43,223 nt of DNA, taken from a virus. The translations under genes were made by a program, and so were the position numbers. Position 1 is the stretch's first letter. The number at the start of each line of letters is the position of its first letter. Shown here piece by piece: positions 1-6,717 of this stretch. The stretch lies in the IMG/VR virus record IMGVR_UViG_3300018429_000064, positions 1 through 43,223 of that record, one strand, 5' to 3'. The notes below the pieces were generated by a model. That model worked only from the letters and a program-made list of their open reading frames with translations. It was not told the origin of the DNA and ran no database searches.

Positions 1-1098
1 ATGAACGCAACGCAACGGCTCTCCCGCGGCATCTACAAGCGAGGAAACGTCTACTGGCTCGCCATCCAAAAGGAAAAGAAACGGCACTACATTTCCCTGA
101 AAACCTCGGACCTGAGCGAAGCAATCCGAAACGCTACCCGGCTCCGGCACTCGCCCGCTCTTGAGTCCGGCAGCATCATTCGCCACGCCGTCGATCGCTT
201 CGTGAATCACATGCGGCTGCGACGTGAGGCAGGGGAGAATGGGGGGTGGGCAAAGGCAACCGTCAACTCCAAAAACTACGTCCTGATTACCTTCGCGGAA
301 TGGTGCGGCAACGTTCGTCCATCCGACATCACAACCGATCGCGTGAGGAAATATTACAACCTCCGCCTGGCCGACACTTCCGCCAATACCGCTTTCGGCA
401 ACCTGATGACGATTCGCAGTTTCTTCAACTGGTGTCGAGACGTAGAGAAGACCGTTCGCGATAATCCCTGCAATGCTCTCCGGCTCTCCGCTCCTGATTG
501 TGCAGCGCGAAAGAACTTCTGCCCCCCCGAATTGGTCAACCGCATCATCAGCGAATGTGAACGGGACGACATGAAATTCGTTTACTACTGCGGGTTTCAC
601 GCCGGCCTTCGTGCGCTTGAGATCGTGGAGGCGAGGCCCTTTTGGTTCGATCTGCGGGCTGGCATTCTCCACCTTCGGAAGACTCCGACGATGCAGTTTA
701 AGGATCGAGAGGAACGCAGCATCCCGTTGACTGGTGAGTTCCTGGCCTTCATTCGCGATGACTACGGTTTGCGCGAGCCCTTCATGCTGCACCCCGAAAA
801 CCAGCACGGAAAGAACCGCTACCGCTACGACTTCACCCGTCCGTTTCGAGAATGGATGCTGCGTCAAGGCTGTCCGTGGGTAACGCCTCACACCATGCGC
901 CACACGTTCGCATCCCTCCTCGCAAGCGCTGACCACTCGATATTCAAGATCGCGACCTACTTGGGCGATGACGTTCGCGTGGTGCAGCGCCATTACGCAA
1001 AGCTGCTGCCAGAGGCCGGTGCGCTTGATTCGGCCTTTCATGTCTCCTCCAAAGAGCGCAAGGCATCGCAGGCAGCATCCAAGGCCAAGCGGTCGTAG
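1..1098 (+). CDS. int: Tyrosine site-specific integrase
   Basis: A 365-residue tyrosine recombinase that would catalyse phage integration and, with a directionality factor, excision. The N-terminal ~50 residues (basic, with a YWL and KRHYISLKT pattern) resemble an arm-type DNA-binding domain, residues ~60-150 a core-binding SAM-like domain, and ~175-345 the catalytic domain. Catalytic residues visible are R204 (in GLRALE), a likely beta-strand lysine near 227-234, H297 and R300 (in HTMRHTFAS) and the nucleophile Y332 (in VQRHYAKL). The usual LGH motif reads LGD at 321-323. The gene starts at the first base of the window, so a longer N-terminus cannot be excluded, although the length is normal for the family. 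Its 3' end overlaps a convergent excisionase-like gene by about 60 bases. No attachment core could be identified. Confidence 0.95.
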   Translation: MNATQRLSRGIYKRGNVYWLAIQKEKKRHYISLKTSDLSEAIRNATRLRHSPALESGSIIRHAVDRFVNHMRLRREAGENGGWAKATVNSKNYVLITFAEWCGNVRPSDITTDRVRKYYNLRLADTSANTAFGNLMTIRSFFNWCRDVEKTVRDNPCNALRLSAPDCAARKNFCPPELVNRIISECERDDMKFVYYCGFHAGLRALEIVEARPFWFDLRAGILHLRKTPTMQFKDREERSIPLTGEFLAFIRDDYGLREPFMLHPENQHGKNRYRYDFTRPFREWMLRQGCPWVTPHTMRHTFASLLASADHSIFKIATYLGDDVRVVQRHYAKLLPEAGALDSAFHVSSKERKASQAASKAKRS

Positions 1099-1235
1099 AC
1101 CTTGAACCGCGGATTGTCCACCTTGGGCGCCAGCAGCTTTTGTTTGATGAGAGCGTCCATCACAGCTCTCCCGCCGACGTACTCGGTGGCGACATCTGGA
1201 CGCATCAGGCGGGGCCATGCAGCTACGAGGTTCAT
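1038..1235 (-). CDS. Small DNA-binding protein, excisionase-like
   Basis: A 65-residue protein whose centre (RPDVATEYVGG, then DALIKQKLLAPKV and YDRLALDAACDAL) has the pattern of short winged-helix or MerR-like excisionases: a first helix, a recognition turn ending in a 'K..LL.P' segment, and a final 'YDR.ALD..CD.L' helix. This is family resemblance rather than a proven match. It is the last gene of a four-gene minus operon, starting by an ATGA overlap with the gene before it, and it runs convergently into the 3' end of the integrase by 61 bases. That position next to int supports a role as recombination directionality factor or small regulator. An internal methionine at base 1205 (MRPDV) is an alternative start. 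Confidence 0.65.
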   Translation of the reverse strand: MNLVAAWPRLMRPDVATEYVGGRAVMDALIKQKLLAPKVDNPRFKVYDRLALDAACDALRSLEET

Positions 1236-1606
1236 CTGGAAGGAAATAACCGCTTGCTGAGAAGAGCGATGACATCACCCATCGTCACCGGAAGATCGGC
1301 GTCAGGCGGAATGGCGAGGAGGAGAAGCCCCCGGTTTGTCGGCGCTGGTGAAAGAGTCTCGGCACCCGCCTCGGTAGCTTCACGGGGCGTTTGGTTGCGA
1401 TACTGTGCCGAAAGTGGTTGAGCGGGCGGGGCGCTACTCCCGCTATTGGTTATTCTCCCGTGAGTGTTTCCGGGCTCAGTCCGACCGGAGTCCATTGCGC
1501 TGACACCCAACGCTTCGTAGTCCGCGTGTCTGCTTTCCACGCCGCCGCTCAATCCCCCGTTGCCGGGAAAGTCTGAAAGTGCTCGGATGTCCGTTGCGGT
1601 GGTCAT
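1232..1606 (-). CDS. Hypothetical protein in the integrase-adjacent operon
   Basis: A 124-residue protein of unknown function. The first ~90 residues are rich in Gly, Ser, Ala and Pro and look disordered. The last ~35 are more hydrophobic, with LLLLAIPPDADLPV followed by a short basic helix. No family is recognised. It is judged real because it is bracketed by two 4-base overlaps (start at 1606 with the upstream stop, stop at 1232 with the downstream start), the coupling seen throughout this operon. The disordered composition makes it the weakest of the four genes. Confidence 0.5.
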   Translation of the reverse strand: MTTATDIRALSDFPGNGGLSGGVESRHADYEALGVSAMDSGRTEPGNTHGRITNSGSSAPPAQPLSAQYRNQTPREATEAGAETLSPAPTNRGLLLLAIPPDADLPVTMGDVIALLSKRLFPSR

Positions 1607-1908
1607 TTCGACTTGTTCGCTCCTCGGTACGGGAACAATTCAGGCAACGCTTTCCGCAGAGCAGAGACGCGAGTTACCACTTCGCCGTAATACGCGCCGC
1701 CCTTGCCGTTAAGCTTCTTCCCCATTTCCTTGGTAGAGAGATCGGAGTTCCAAAGCTCAGCCAACTCAACTACATCCGCCGGGATGGGAAACACTCTGCC
1801 GTTGACGCAGTAGGTGTTCTCGCTCAGCCCGCTTACCAAGTTGATGGGCGGCTCGCCGGATTGCTCCACGTCGATGGCGATGTTGCCAATGCGAATGGTT
1901 GTTTTCAT
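1603..1908 (-). CDS. Hypothetical protein, possible helix-turn-helix
   Basis: A 101-residue protein. The start at 1908 (MKTTIRIG) is preferred over 1935 because it forms a TCAT/ATGA overlap with the upstream ribbon-helix-helix gene. The N-terminal half is beta-rich (TTIRIGNIAIDVEQ). The C-terminal half, from ELWNSDLSTKEMGKKL to VVTRVSALRKALPELF, resembles a small helix-turn-helix in which 'LSTKEMGKKL' would be the first two helices. No named family is recognised. Translation is probably coupled to both neighbours. A DNA-binding or accessory regulatory role in the lysogeny operon is inferred from context. Confidence 0.6.
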   Translation of the reverse strand: MKTTIRIGNIAIDVEQSGEPPINLVSGLSENTYCVNGRVFPIPADVVELAELWNSDLSTKEMGKKLNGKGGAYYGEVVTRVSALRKALPELFPYRGANKSK

Positions 1909-2087
1909 TTTTTGAACAGAGGAGGCAGCTTCCACTTCTTCGCCCGCAGGTAAGAAATCCAGAGGCCCTCGGTGAATTCGGATAGATTCTTGCGGCCCTT
2001 GCGGGGGTTTGCTTCGACAAAGGATTTCACCGCCTGGGCAATCGGCGTCCTAATCGAGAGATTCACGGCGGAGTTTCCGTTCTTCAT
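1905..2087 (-). CDS. Ribbon-helix-helix DNA-binding protein, minus-strand arm
   Basis: A 60-residue basic protein with the outline of a ribbon-helix-helix (MetJ/Arc-type) repressor: a short strand (AVNLSIRT), a first helix (PIAQAVKSFVEANP), a turn, a second helix (NLSEFTEGLWISYLRA) and a basic tail. It is the first gene of the minus operon ending in the excisionase-like gene. A perfect 14-bp palindrome lies 23 bp upstream of its start. A second protein of similar layout is transcribed away from it at 2192, so the two probably bind the shared intergenic region and control each other. Target and regulatory direction are inferred. Confidence 0.65.
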   Translation of the reverse strand: MKNGNSAVNLSIRTPIAQAVKSFVEANPRKGRKNLSEFTEGLWISYLRAKKWKLPPLFKK

Positions 2088-2191
2088 TGGATTACTTTCT
2101 AAGCGCCTGTGCGCATATGCGCAAGACTATTTTTCAACTTTCTTCTTTTTCCTTTACTTTCCCTTGCGCGTGTGCGCATATTCGACCATCG
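2088..2191. promoter_or_regulatory. Divergent control region between two ribbon-helix-helix genes
   Basis: The 104 bases between the divergent starts at 2087 (-) and 2192 (+) contain a perfect 14-bp palindrome TGCGCATATGCGCA at 2110-2123 and a second copy with one good arm (TGCGCATATTCG) at 2173-2184. A T-rich tract lies between them. Each site sits just upstream of one start codon, the arrangement expected when bound repressor blocks either promoter or ribosome access. No convincing -35/-10 pair could be assigned by eye. Confidence 0.6.
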
Positions 2192-2380
2192 ATGAGTGCA
2201 GAAAATGGACGGGAGGCGTTCAACCTGAGTATCAACACGGAAGTGAAACGCCTTATGAAGATCGCCTGCGCCGAGTCTGGCGAAGACGTGTCCGATGTTA
2301 CAGAAAAGCTCTATGCGGAGTTCCTGAAACGTCACGCTGCGGGAAAGCGCGTGCGCTACGGAGGGAAGAAAAAGCGATGA
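2192..2380 (+). CDS. Ribbon-helix-helix DNA-binding protein, plus-strand arm
   Basis: A 62-residue protein starting at MSAENG. The longer in-frame extension back to 2087 would translate the operator region and is rejected. The layout is ribbon-helix-helix: strand EAFNLSINT, helix EVKRLMKIACAESGE, helix DVSDVTEKLYAEFLKRHA and a very basic tail ending GGKKKR. It opens the plus-strand operon that continues to the ParB-like genes. The half-conserved operator copy lies 8-19 bp before its start codon, so autoregulation or repression by the divergent protein is likely. No Shine-Dalgarno sequence is evident. Confidence 0.65.
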   Translation: MSAENGREAFNLSINTEVKRLMKIACAESGEDVSDVTEKLYAEFLKRHAAGKRVRYGGKKKR

Positions 2381-2544
2381 TCGAGCCGACTCCCTCACCG
2401 GCCCTTCTCCCACCGCGCTCTCTCGGTGGCTCACATTTGCCTTTCACCCAAAGGGAACACCCGGAGGAAGCAATCTTGTTTCGGTTATTCACAAGGGTTC
2501 GGTCTGTAAGGAATTTCCTTAGAAGTGGTGCCGCAAATCCTTAG
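2377..2544 (+). CDS. Possible 55-residue linking ORF
   Basis: An open frame starting by an ATGA overlap with the ribbon-helix-helix gene and ending with a stop directly abutting the next start (TAGATG at 2542-2547). The product is proline- and arginine-rich with no recognisable domain. The exact fit at both ends favours translation, but the composition is not convincing and the stretch also holds a palindrome, so it may instead be a non-coding spacer. Confidence 0.35.
   Translation: MIEPTPSPALLPPRSLGGSHLPFTQREHPEEAILFRLFTRVRSVRNFLRSGAANP
2507..2521. promoter_or_regulatory. TAAGGAA-T-TTCCTTA palindrome before the ParB-like operon
   Basis: A perfect inverted repeat with 7-base arms and a single central T, located 24 bases upstream of the membrane-protein gene that leads into the ParB-like genes. 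It could be an operator or a centromere-like binding site for a ParB-like protein. Neither can be decided from sequence. Confidence 0.45.
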
Positions 2545-2892
2545 ATGAAATTATTTCTCACCATCCTCTCAGCAATACTGGTGGCGGGGGTGCTTTTCGT
2601 GATCGCCTTCCGGCTAAACGGGCGTTGGAAGACGTGGGAGCGGGAGAAGGCCAGGACTATCAGGGCCATCAACCTCGCTGGGGGCCGGTTCGAGCAGCCA
2701 TACGCAGCCTTTGAAGACCTGATGCGCGACGATGTGAAGATCGACATGACCACGGTGAGCAGGGACGAAAAGGCTGGCTTGCGAATACTCGCCGAAATTC
2801 TCGATCTGAAACCGTTCCTTGGCTTGAACCCTGAAGAAAAGAAAATGCAGGCGCTCGCCAAGTTGGCTGAGCCCACACCCATACCGGAATGA
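2545..2892 (+). CDS. Small membrane-anchored protein
   Basis: A 115-residue protein with one N-terminal transmembrane helix (residues ~3-23, LFLTILSAILVAGVLFVIAF) followed by a cytoplasmic, charged, helical domain of ~90 residues. No family is recognised. It precedes the first ParB-like gene with an ATGA overlap at 2889-2892, so the three genes are probably co-translated. Placement next to ParB-like proteins hints at a membrane tether or sensor, but nothing in the sequence proves this. Confidence 0.7.
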   Translation: MKLFLTILSAILVAGVLFVIAFRLNGRWKTWEREKARTIRAINLAGGRFEQPYAAFEDLMRDDVKIDMTTVSRDEKAGLRILAEILDLKPFLGLNPEEKKMQALAKLAEPTPIPE

Positions 2893-3749
2893 AAACCGAA
2901 CAGATTATTTACGTCGACCCGCGGGAAGTCACTTTCCTGATTCATCGCGACCGTGACCCGGAAGGGTTTGCGCTGATGAAAGATTCGATTCGCGAGATGG
3001 GGATTCGCCAGCCTATCCAGGTGCGGGAGTTGACGCAGAAAGGGCAACACAAATGGCAGGCGTTCTTTGGGGAAGGTCGCTGCACTGCGGCCCTCGAACT
3101 GTTCGAAGAGACGGGCGATAAACGTTTCCTGCGCGTGCCGGCGACAATCGAGAAGGAAGCTGAAGGAGAGATTGCCGGCCGGTTCCTTTCGGAGAATCTC
3201 ATTCGCCGATCGCTGAGCTGGCAGGAACAAGCCCGCCTCATCAAACAAGATGTAGAGGCCGAGGGGGGCCCGTTGACACCAGACAGGCTCTTCGCTCTCT
3301 CGCAGCGGTACTTTATCACCGTGGCGCATCTGGAAAAGTTGCTGCGGATCCTGTCGAAACTGAGCCCTGCGCTTGAAAAGGAATTGAAGGAGATGACCAT
3401 TCGGGAGGCCGAACTCTTGACGTCGCTCCCGTCAGCGGGTCAGGAGATCGTGATTGAGACGCTGAAAGAGGAAGGGTTGCAAAAGACCGCCTCCAATATT
3501 GCCTCTGTAGTGCGTCGGGCCCGGGAAGCGCACCAAGAGACGGGGCAATGGTCAAAGAGCGCCCTGAAGGCTTCCTTGAAGCGAGTAGGGGAGGATTTAG
3601 AGCGGGTCAGGAAATCATTGAAACCGATCCGGCTTCATCACAGCCTTGGACCCGCTAACCTCGAGACTCTTTTGCAGGACAGGAAATTCAGACGTGCGCT
3701 CGACAAGCACAAAATCAACTACGCGAAGTTCGAGGAGGCCATGAAATGA
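2889..3749 (+). CDS. ParB/RepB/Spo0J-family protein 1
   Basis: A 286-residue ParB-like protein. The N-terminal domain (residues ~5-110) carries the family boxes: 'MKDSIREMGIRQPIQV' (~30-45), the nucleotide-box equivalent GEGRCTAA (61-68, where the canonical second Arg is Cys) and ENLIRRSLSWQEQA (102-115). The middle (~115-215) is a helical DNA-binding-like region and the C-terminus is helical and basic. ParB proteins clamp DNA in a CTP-dependent way around parS sites, and the degraded arginine box may affect CTP use. It overlaps the next ParB-like gene by 4 bases. No ParA ATPase gene is in the window. Confidence 0.85.
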   Translation: MKTEQIIYVDPREVTFLIHRDRDPEGFALMKDSIREMGIRQPIQVRELTQKGQHKWQAFFGEGRCTAALELFEETGDKRFLRVPATIEKEAEGEIAGRFLSENLIRRSLSWQEQARLIKQDVEAEGGPLTPDRLFALSQRYFITVAHLEKLLRILSKLSPALEKELKEMTIREAELLTSLPSAGQEIVIETLKEEGLQKTASNIASVVRRAREAHQETGQWSKSALKASLKRVGEDLERVRKSLKPIRLHHSLGPANLETLLQDRKFRRALDKHKINYAKFEEAMK

Positions 3750-4693
3750 CAGACACCTTCACCTGGTCCCGCCCGAAAGAGATCATCCGGCGCCGTATCC
3801 CTTTGGGGTTGATCGATGTCCCAACGGAATACGAGCGGACAGATTCCCTTGTGGAAGATGATGCGTTGCGTCGGAGCATCGAGAAGTCCGGCGTGCAACA
3901 ACCGATCATCGTTCTGCCCGTTGGCGATAGATTCACGCTGGTCAAAGGCACCCGCCGCCTTGCCGTCTCCCACCTTGCCCGCTTCAAAGACATCCCGGCC
4001 ATCGTCGACACCCCACCGGAGGGAGTCGAGATTGAGACGTACCGGAACCGGCTTCGCTTCGTTCTCACCCATGCCCGGCAGGATCTCTCGCCCTCCCAGC
4101 GCTGCAACCTCATCAAACAGATGATGGAAATGTTCGGGCTCAACCAAAAGGACGTGGCCGATTACCTCGGGGTCGATGCAGGGAGCATCACCAACTGGCT
4201 CGCCATCGGTAAATATATCCCGCCCATTGTGGAAGCGATCGACAAAGGAGAAATTACGATGTTCCACGCTCGCTCCTTTGATGGACTCGCACCTGTAGGG
4301 CAAGAGCGCGTCTGGAAGGCCACCAGGAAGGTTTTACCGACGCTCTCAGGCCATCAGGCACATCGGCTGGTCCGCACCGAATACAGCCCGCGGAGTCACC
4401 CTGAGTTCTACACCAGCCCGGAGAAGACCATCGAGAAGCTGCAACGCACCAAACGCGGCCGGAAAGCCAAGGCCCGCCCAAAGCTGAGCCGAGACGAAAA
4501 AAAGGTGCTGGTCCGTGATCTTGAGACCCGAGAGACCGAGCTCGCCGATTCCCAGGAAGAACTGAAGCAGATGAAAAAGGAGATCGCCTTGGCCACTCAG
4601 CCCATCAACGCCATCATGCGGAACAAGGAATTGCGGGAGAGCTTGCCGGAAGATACGCGGGAAGAGTTCGAGCGGTTCGTCGAGATTTACTGA
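3746..4693 (+). CDS. ParB/RepB/Spo0J-family protein 2
   Basis: A 315-residue second ParB-like protein. It has an N-terminal ParB domain with an intact arginine box, VKGTRRLA, at 66-73. A clear helix-turn-helix follows (residues ~132-153, NQKDVADYLGVDAGSITNWLA), then the RepB-like segment 'EAIDKGEITMFHARSF' and a basic, then coiled-coil-like C-terminus (~240-300). It differs strongly from the upstream ParB-like protein, so the pair is not a recent duplication. Its stop overlaps the convergent small gene at 4687. A role in partition, in silencing or as a transcriptional regulator is possible. Without ParA, classical partition is not supported. Confidence 0.85.
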   Translation: MTDTFTWSRPKEIIRRRIPLGLIDVPTEYERTDSLVEDDALRRSIEKSGVQQPIIVLPVGDRFTLVKGTRRLAVSHLARFKDIPAIVDTPPEGVEIETYRNRLRFVLTHARQDLSPSQRCNLIKQMMEMFGLNQKDVADYLGVDAGSITNWLAIGKYIPPIVEAIDKGEITMFHARSFDGLAPVGQERVWKATRKVLPTLSGHQAHRLVRTEYSPRSHPEFYTSPEKTIEKLQRTKRGRKAKARPKLSRDEKKVLVRDLETRETELADSQEELKQMKKEIALATQPINAIMRNKELRESLPEDTREEFERFVEIY

Positions 4694-4887
4694 CGGCAGG
4701 CCCTCTCATTCCACGCTGTTTGAATCGGTTCACTGCGCGTCCACTTTTTCAGGTCGAACACCTCGGGATCGCCAGTGTATTCCCCGATCTTCGTCCCGTG
4801 CTTGTGGCAGAAGACTTCCATCTTCTTGTCGTCCCACTCAAAAACAGGGCGACATTCGAGCAAGGTTGGTTCGGGTTCGCTTTTCAT
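4687..4887 (-). CDS. Hypothetical 66-residue protein, last gene of the late operon
   Basis: A 66-residue acidic protein starting at MKSEPEP. This start is chosen because it falls 1-2 bases after the HNH-like gene's stop at 4889. It contains one CxxH-type segment (VFCHKHGTKIGEY) that might bind metal, but no second pair is obvious. No family is recognised. It ends the long minus operon and converges on the second ParB-like gene with a 7-base overlap, leaving no room for a conventional terminator between them. Confidence 0.55.
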   Translation of the reverse strand: MKSEPEPTLLECRPVFEWDDKKMEVFCHKHGTKIGEYTGDPEVFDLKKWTRSEPIQTAWNERACRQ

Positions 4888-4888
4888 A

Positions 4889-5419
4889 TCAATATCCGTC
4901 AACCGGGAACACGTTGTATCTCGGCGCTGGCGCAAGTAGGCCCCATTCCCTTGCGGTCTCCGCGTGTTGATGCGGCCACTCCCGGCACCTGAAGCAGCTC
5001 GGCCTGAAGAACGGCACGTAGCAGAGCAACCGCCCGATTCTCCCGGCCCAATGATGAACTTCCGTGGCCAGGTTCACCAAGATATTCTCCCCGTGCTCGC
5101 GTCTCACAATGCAGATGATGCAAAACTTGTTTTCGGGCAGGCTCAGGAAGGCCGATTGCAGCACGTAATAGCCCCGGAGCGCGTTCCGTTTGGCCTTGGC
5201 CACCTTCTTTAGTGGCCGCTTCCGTTTCAATTCGCCACGGGCATTGTAGATGAATCTCGTCCCGGCCTGCTTCAGCTTGCGGAGCATCGAATCGCGCAGG
5301 CTGACTTTCCGTTTCAATCCTCGAACCACTCTCGGCGCCGTTCGCTCCCTATTGTCGCGTGATCGATCCTTAAAGAATGATTCTCCCACCGGAACAGGGC
5401 TGCGAACCATCGAGCCCAT
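4889..5419 (-). CDS. HNH-like endonuclease fold protein
   Basis: A 176-residue protein with a very basic N-terminal half (residues ~20-80) and a C-terminal HNH-like core: 'LATEVHHWAGRIGRLL' supplies the HH pair, then 'CFRCREWPHQHAETAREWGLL' supplies CxxC-like and His positions. This layout is common in small phage proteins of the type 'ATEVHH..GR.G.LL...F...CR.CH.W.H..P..A...GLL'. HNH proteins nick or cut DNA and often assist packaging, but this one follows the lysis genes rather than the terminase. It may be a homing-type or host-directed nuclease. It begins just after the endolysin stop. Confidence 0.7.
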   Translation of the reverse strand: MGSMVRSPVPVGESFFKDRSRDNRERTAPRVVRGLKRKVSLRDSMLRKLKQAGTRFIYNARGELKRKRPLKKVAKAKRNALRGYYVLQSAFLSLPENKFCIICIVRREHGENILVNLATEVHHWAGRIGRLLCYVPFFRPSCFRCREWPHQHAETAREWGLLAPAPRYNVFPVDGY

Positions 5420-5420
5420 T

Positions 5421-5885
5421 TCACGACTTCACGATGTAGGGGGTCTTGCCGAGAAAAAGGTTGCGCTCGGATGCCCTGCGACGGGTCAGACCGCGAAGCA
5501 CTTTTCCGCCCGCCTTATTCCATCTCAAGAATTGGTCGGCTGCGCCCGCAATGTTGTAGTCATTCAGCATCCGCAACAGGGTAGATTTGCCAAGCCCGCC
5601 GGTATTGAAATCGAAACTGACCAAGGCGGCGTATTGATCGTCGCTCAACGGGACTTTGACGAACGTCTCAACCCGGGCTTCGAACTGGCGCATATCGTAA
5701 CGCAAAAGCTCCTCGGCTTTGGCTTGAGTGATGACTCGCCCGCGGTAGACAGTGCCGTCCTTGTGCTGCAATCCGGTGTGTCCGTAGCCGATTGTCCAGA
5801 CGCCGACTGAATCCTGGTAGGCTTTGAGGTAACAGCCTTCGAAGTGTTTTACGAGATCGATCCCGCGCTGGTTGATCTTTCTCAC
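5421..5885 (-). CDS. GH24 phage lysozyme (endolysin)
   Basis: A 154-residue T4-type lysozyme that hydrolyses peptidoglycan glycan strands at lysis. The catalytic residues follow the T4 spacing: E16 (in VKHFEGCYLKAY), D25 (QDSVG) and T31 (WTIGYGHT). Length and the 'DDQYAALVSFDFNTG' and 'GLTRRRASERNLFL' motifs fit the family. The start is GTG, chosen because the protein then begins RKINQRGIDLVK as family members do, and because it directly abuts a 19-codon hydrophobic ORF. No cleavable signal peptide is seen, so a holin or the upstream membrane proteins must release it. Confidence 0.93.
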   Translation of the reverse strand: MRKINQRGIDLVKHFEGCYLKAYQDSVGVWTIGYGHTGLQHKDGTVYRGRVITQAKAEELLRYDMRQFEARVETFVKVPLSDDQYAALVSFDFNTGGLGKSTLLRMLNDYNIAGAADQFLRWNKAGGKVLRGLTRRRASERNLFLGKTPYIVKS

Positions 5886-5945
5886 TTATCTGGGACAGAG
5901 GAAGCCGAGCACTACGACGAAAGCGAAATAAATTACCGCCCTCAT
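5886..5945 (-). CDS. 19-residue hydrophobic peptide in the lysis cassette
   Basis: A tiny ORF encoding MRAVIYFAFVVVLGFLCPR, essentially one transmembrane helix. Its start makes an ATGA overlap with the stop of the upstream lipoprotein gene, and its TAA directly precedes the endolysin GTG. That exact fit between two real genes and the hydrophobicity argue for translation. It could be a mini-holin, a pinholin regulator or simply a coupling leader. Confidence 0.5.
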   Translation of the reverse strand: MRAVIYFAFVVVLGFLCPR

Positions 5946-6133
5946 TTGCTCTTGCTGTCAGCCGTGACCGGACGCTTCCCCTTGAAGGTGATCTTGGTCG
6001 TGAGTCCGCCAGTTGTCCCTCGCGAATCAGACGTGACATGGGAACCGACCTCGAGGGAATGCACTCGACCGCGGAGGTCAGCGCCGGCACATCCGACAAC
6101 GCAGAGACAAGCGAGAAGCAGAAGAATTTTCAC
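5942..6133 (-). CDS. Small lipoprotein, possible outer-membrane spanin
   Basis: A 63-residue precursor with a lipoprotein signal peptide: MKI, hydrophobic LLLLACLCV, and lipobox VVGC with the lipidated Cys at residue 15. This leaves a ~49-residue hydrophilic mature part rich in Ser, Thr and Lys. It starts at GTG, overlapping the stop of the upstream gene by GTGA, and sits between membrane proteins and the endolysin. In phages infecting Gram-negative bacteria this is where Rz1-like spanins lie, although the mature part is not proline-rich. Confidence 0.65.
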   Translation of the reverse strand: MKILLLLACLCVVGCAGADLRGRVHSLEVGSHVTSDSRGTTGGLTTKITFKGKRPVTADSKSK

Positions 6134-6337
6134 GGTTGCTCAATCCGAAGTGGAACGAACCGACCAGTCACGGGATCACGGGTGATGATCTTCGAATCAG
6201 GCTTCAAGAAGACCGGCTTCCCGTTGACGCTGACGTTTATCCCGGCGGGGCTCGATGTGGCCTTGGTTCGCAACGCAGCCCGTAAACGAAAGAGAAAGCG
6301 CGATCGCAAAGAGAATCGCGATTAGGGCGGTCCTCAT
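6130..6337 (-). pseudogene. Lipoprotein gene broken by one extra base
   Basis: The start at 6337 makes an ATGA overlap with the upstream gene, and the frame begins with a lipoprotein signal (MRTALIAILFAIALSLS then FTGC). As given, that frame stops at 6197 after 46 codons with a basic, unnatural tail. The +1 frame is open over the second half, encodes a natural-looking domain (VSVNGKPVFLKPDSK, IITRDPVTGRFVPL) and ends at 6130 in a GTGA overlap with the next lipoprotein. The whole span is 208 bases, 3n+1. Removing one C from the CCCC run (GGGG at 6247-6250 on +) joins the frames into a ~68-residue lipoprotein. This may be a true frameshift, a sequencing error or programmed shifting. Confidence 0.6.
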
Positions 6338-6717
6338 ACTGGCACAACGATCTTATTCGGCTGCTCTGTCGCAACCGTCTTGATGATGTCCATGGGAGAA
6401 GCTTCAGCCACGGTCGCTTTCAGTCCGCGCTTGGTGGTGGCGAATGCCTGGCTGCGGGCAACGATTGTCTCGTAAGCGTGTTTCAATCGACTCCAGATAC
6501 CCAGGCCGATCGGAACGACAATCGGAATCGCAAGGCCGACCAGCACGTTGACGATCATCGCAAGGTTGATGCTAATACCGCTCCCCCACAGTTCGGCGGT
6601 GTCGCCGCGCATCAGCTTCTCGGCAACGTCAGCCTCGATAACGTTTTTCGTGACAAGAAAGACGATGAGGGCCGTCAGACCATTCCGAAAAAGGTTGCCC
6701 AGAATGATCTTGCTCAT
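6334..6717 (-). CDS. Integral membrane protein of the lysis cassette, holin candidate
   Basis: A 127-residue protein with two hydrophobic stretches: ~10-25 (NGLTALIVFLVTKNVI) and a strong one at ~47-72 (INLAMIVNVLVGLAIPIVVPIGLGIW). An amphipathic, basic C-terminal region follows (SRLKHAYETIVARSQAF...). Length and topology fit a phage holin or holin-like membrane protein, but no family signature is certain. It overlaps both neighbours by 4 bases and lies a few genes before the endolysin, which supports a lysis role. Confidence 0.65.
   Translation of the reverse strand: MSKIILGNLFRNGLTALIVFLVTKNVIEADVAEKLMRGDTAELWGSGISINLAMIVNVLVGLAIPIVVPIGLGIWSRLKHAYETIVARSQAFATTKRGLKATVAEASPMDIIKTVATEQPNKIVVPV

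Noticed and set aside
1038-1098. The overlap of int with the excisionase-like gene as the phage attachment core.
   Set aside because: No direct repeat or tRNA-like sequence was recognised there, and the other junction is not visible, so no att site can be assigned.
1972-2544. A 190-codon plus-strand frame running through the divergent control region.
   Set aside because: Its first part is antisense to the minus ribbon-helix-helix gene and crosses both operators. Only its last 55 codons, coupled to the plus ribbon-helix-helix gene, are retained as a weak candidate.
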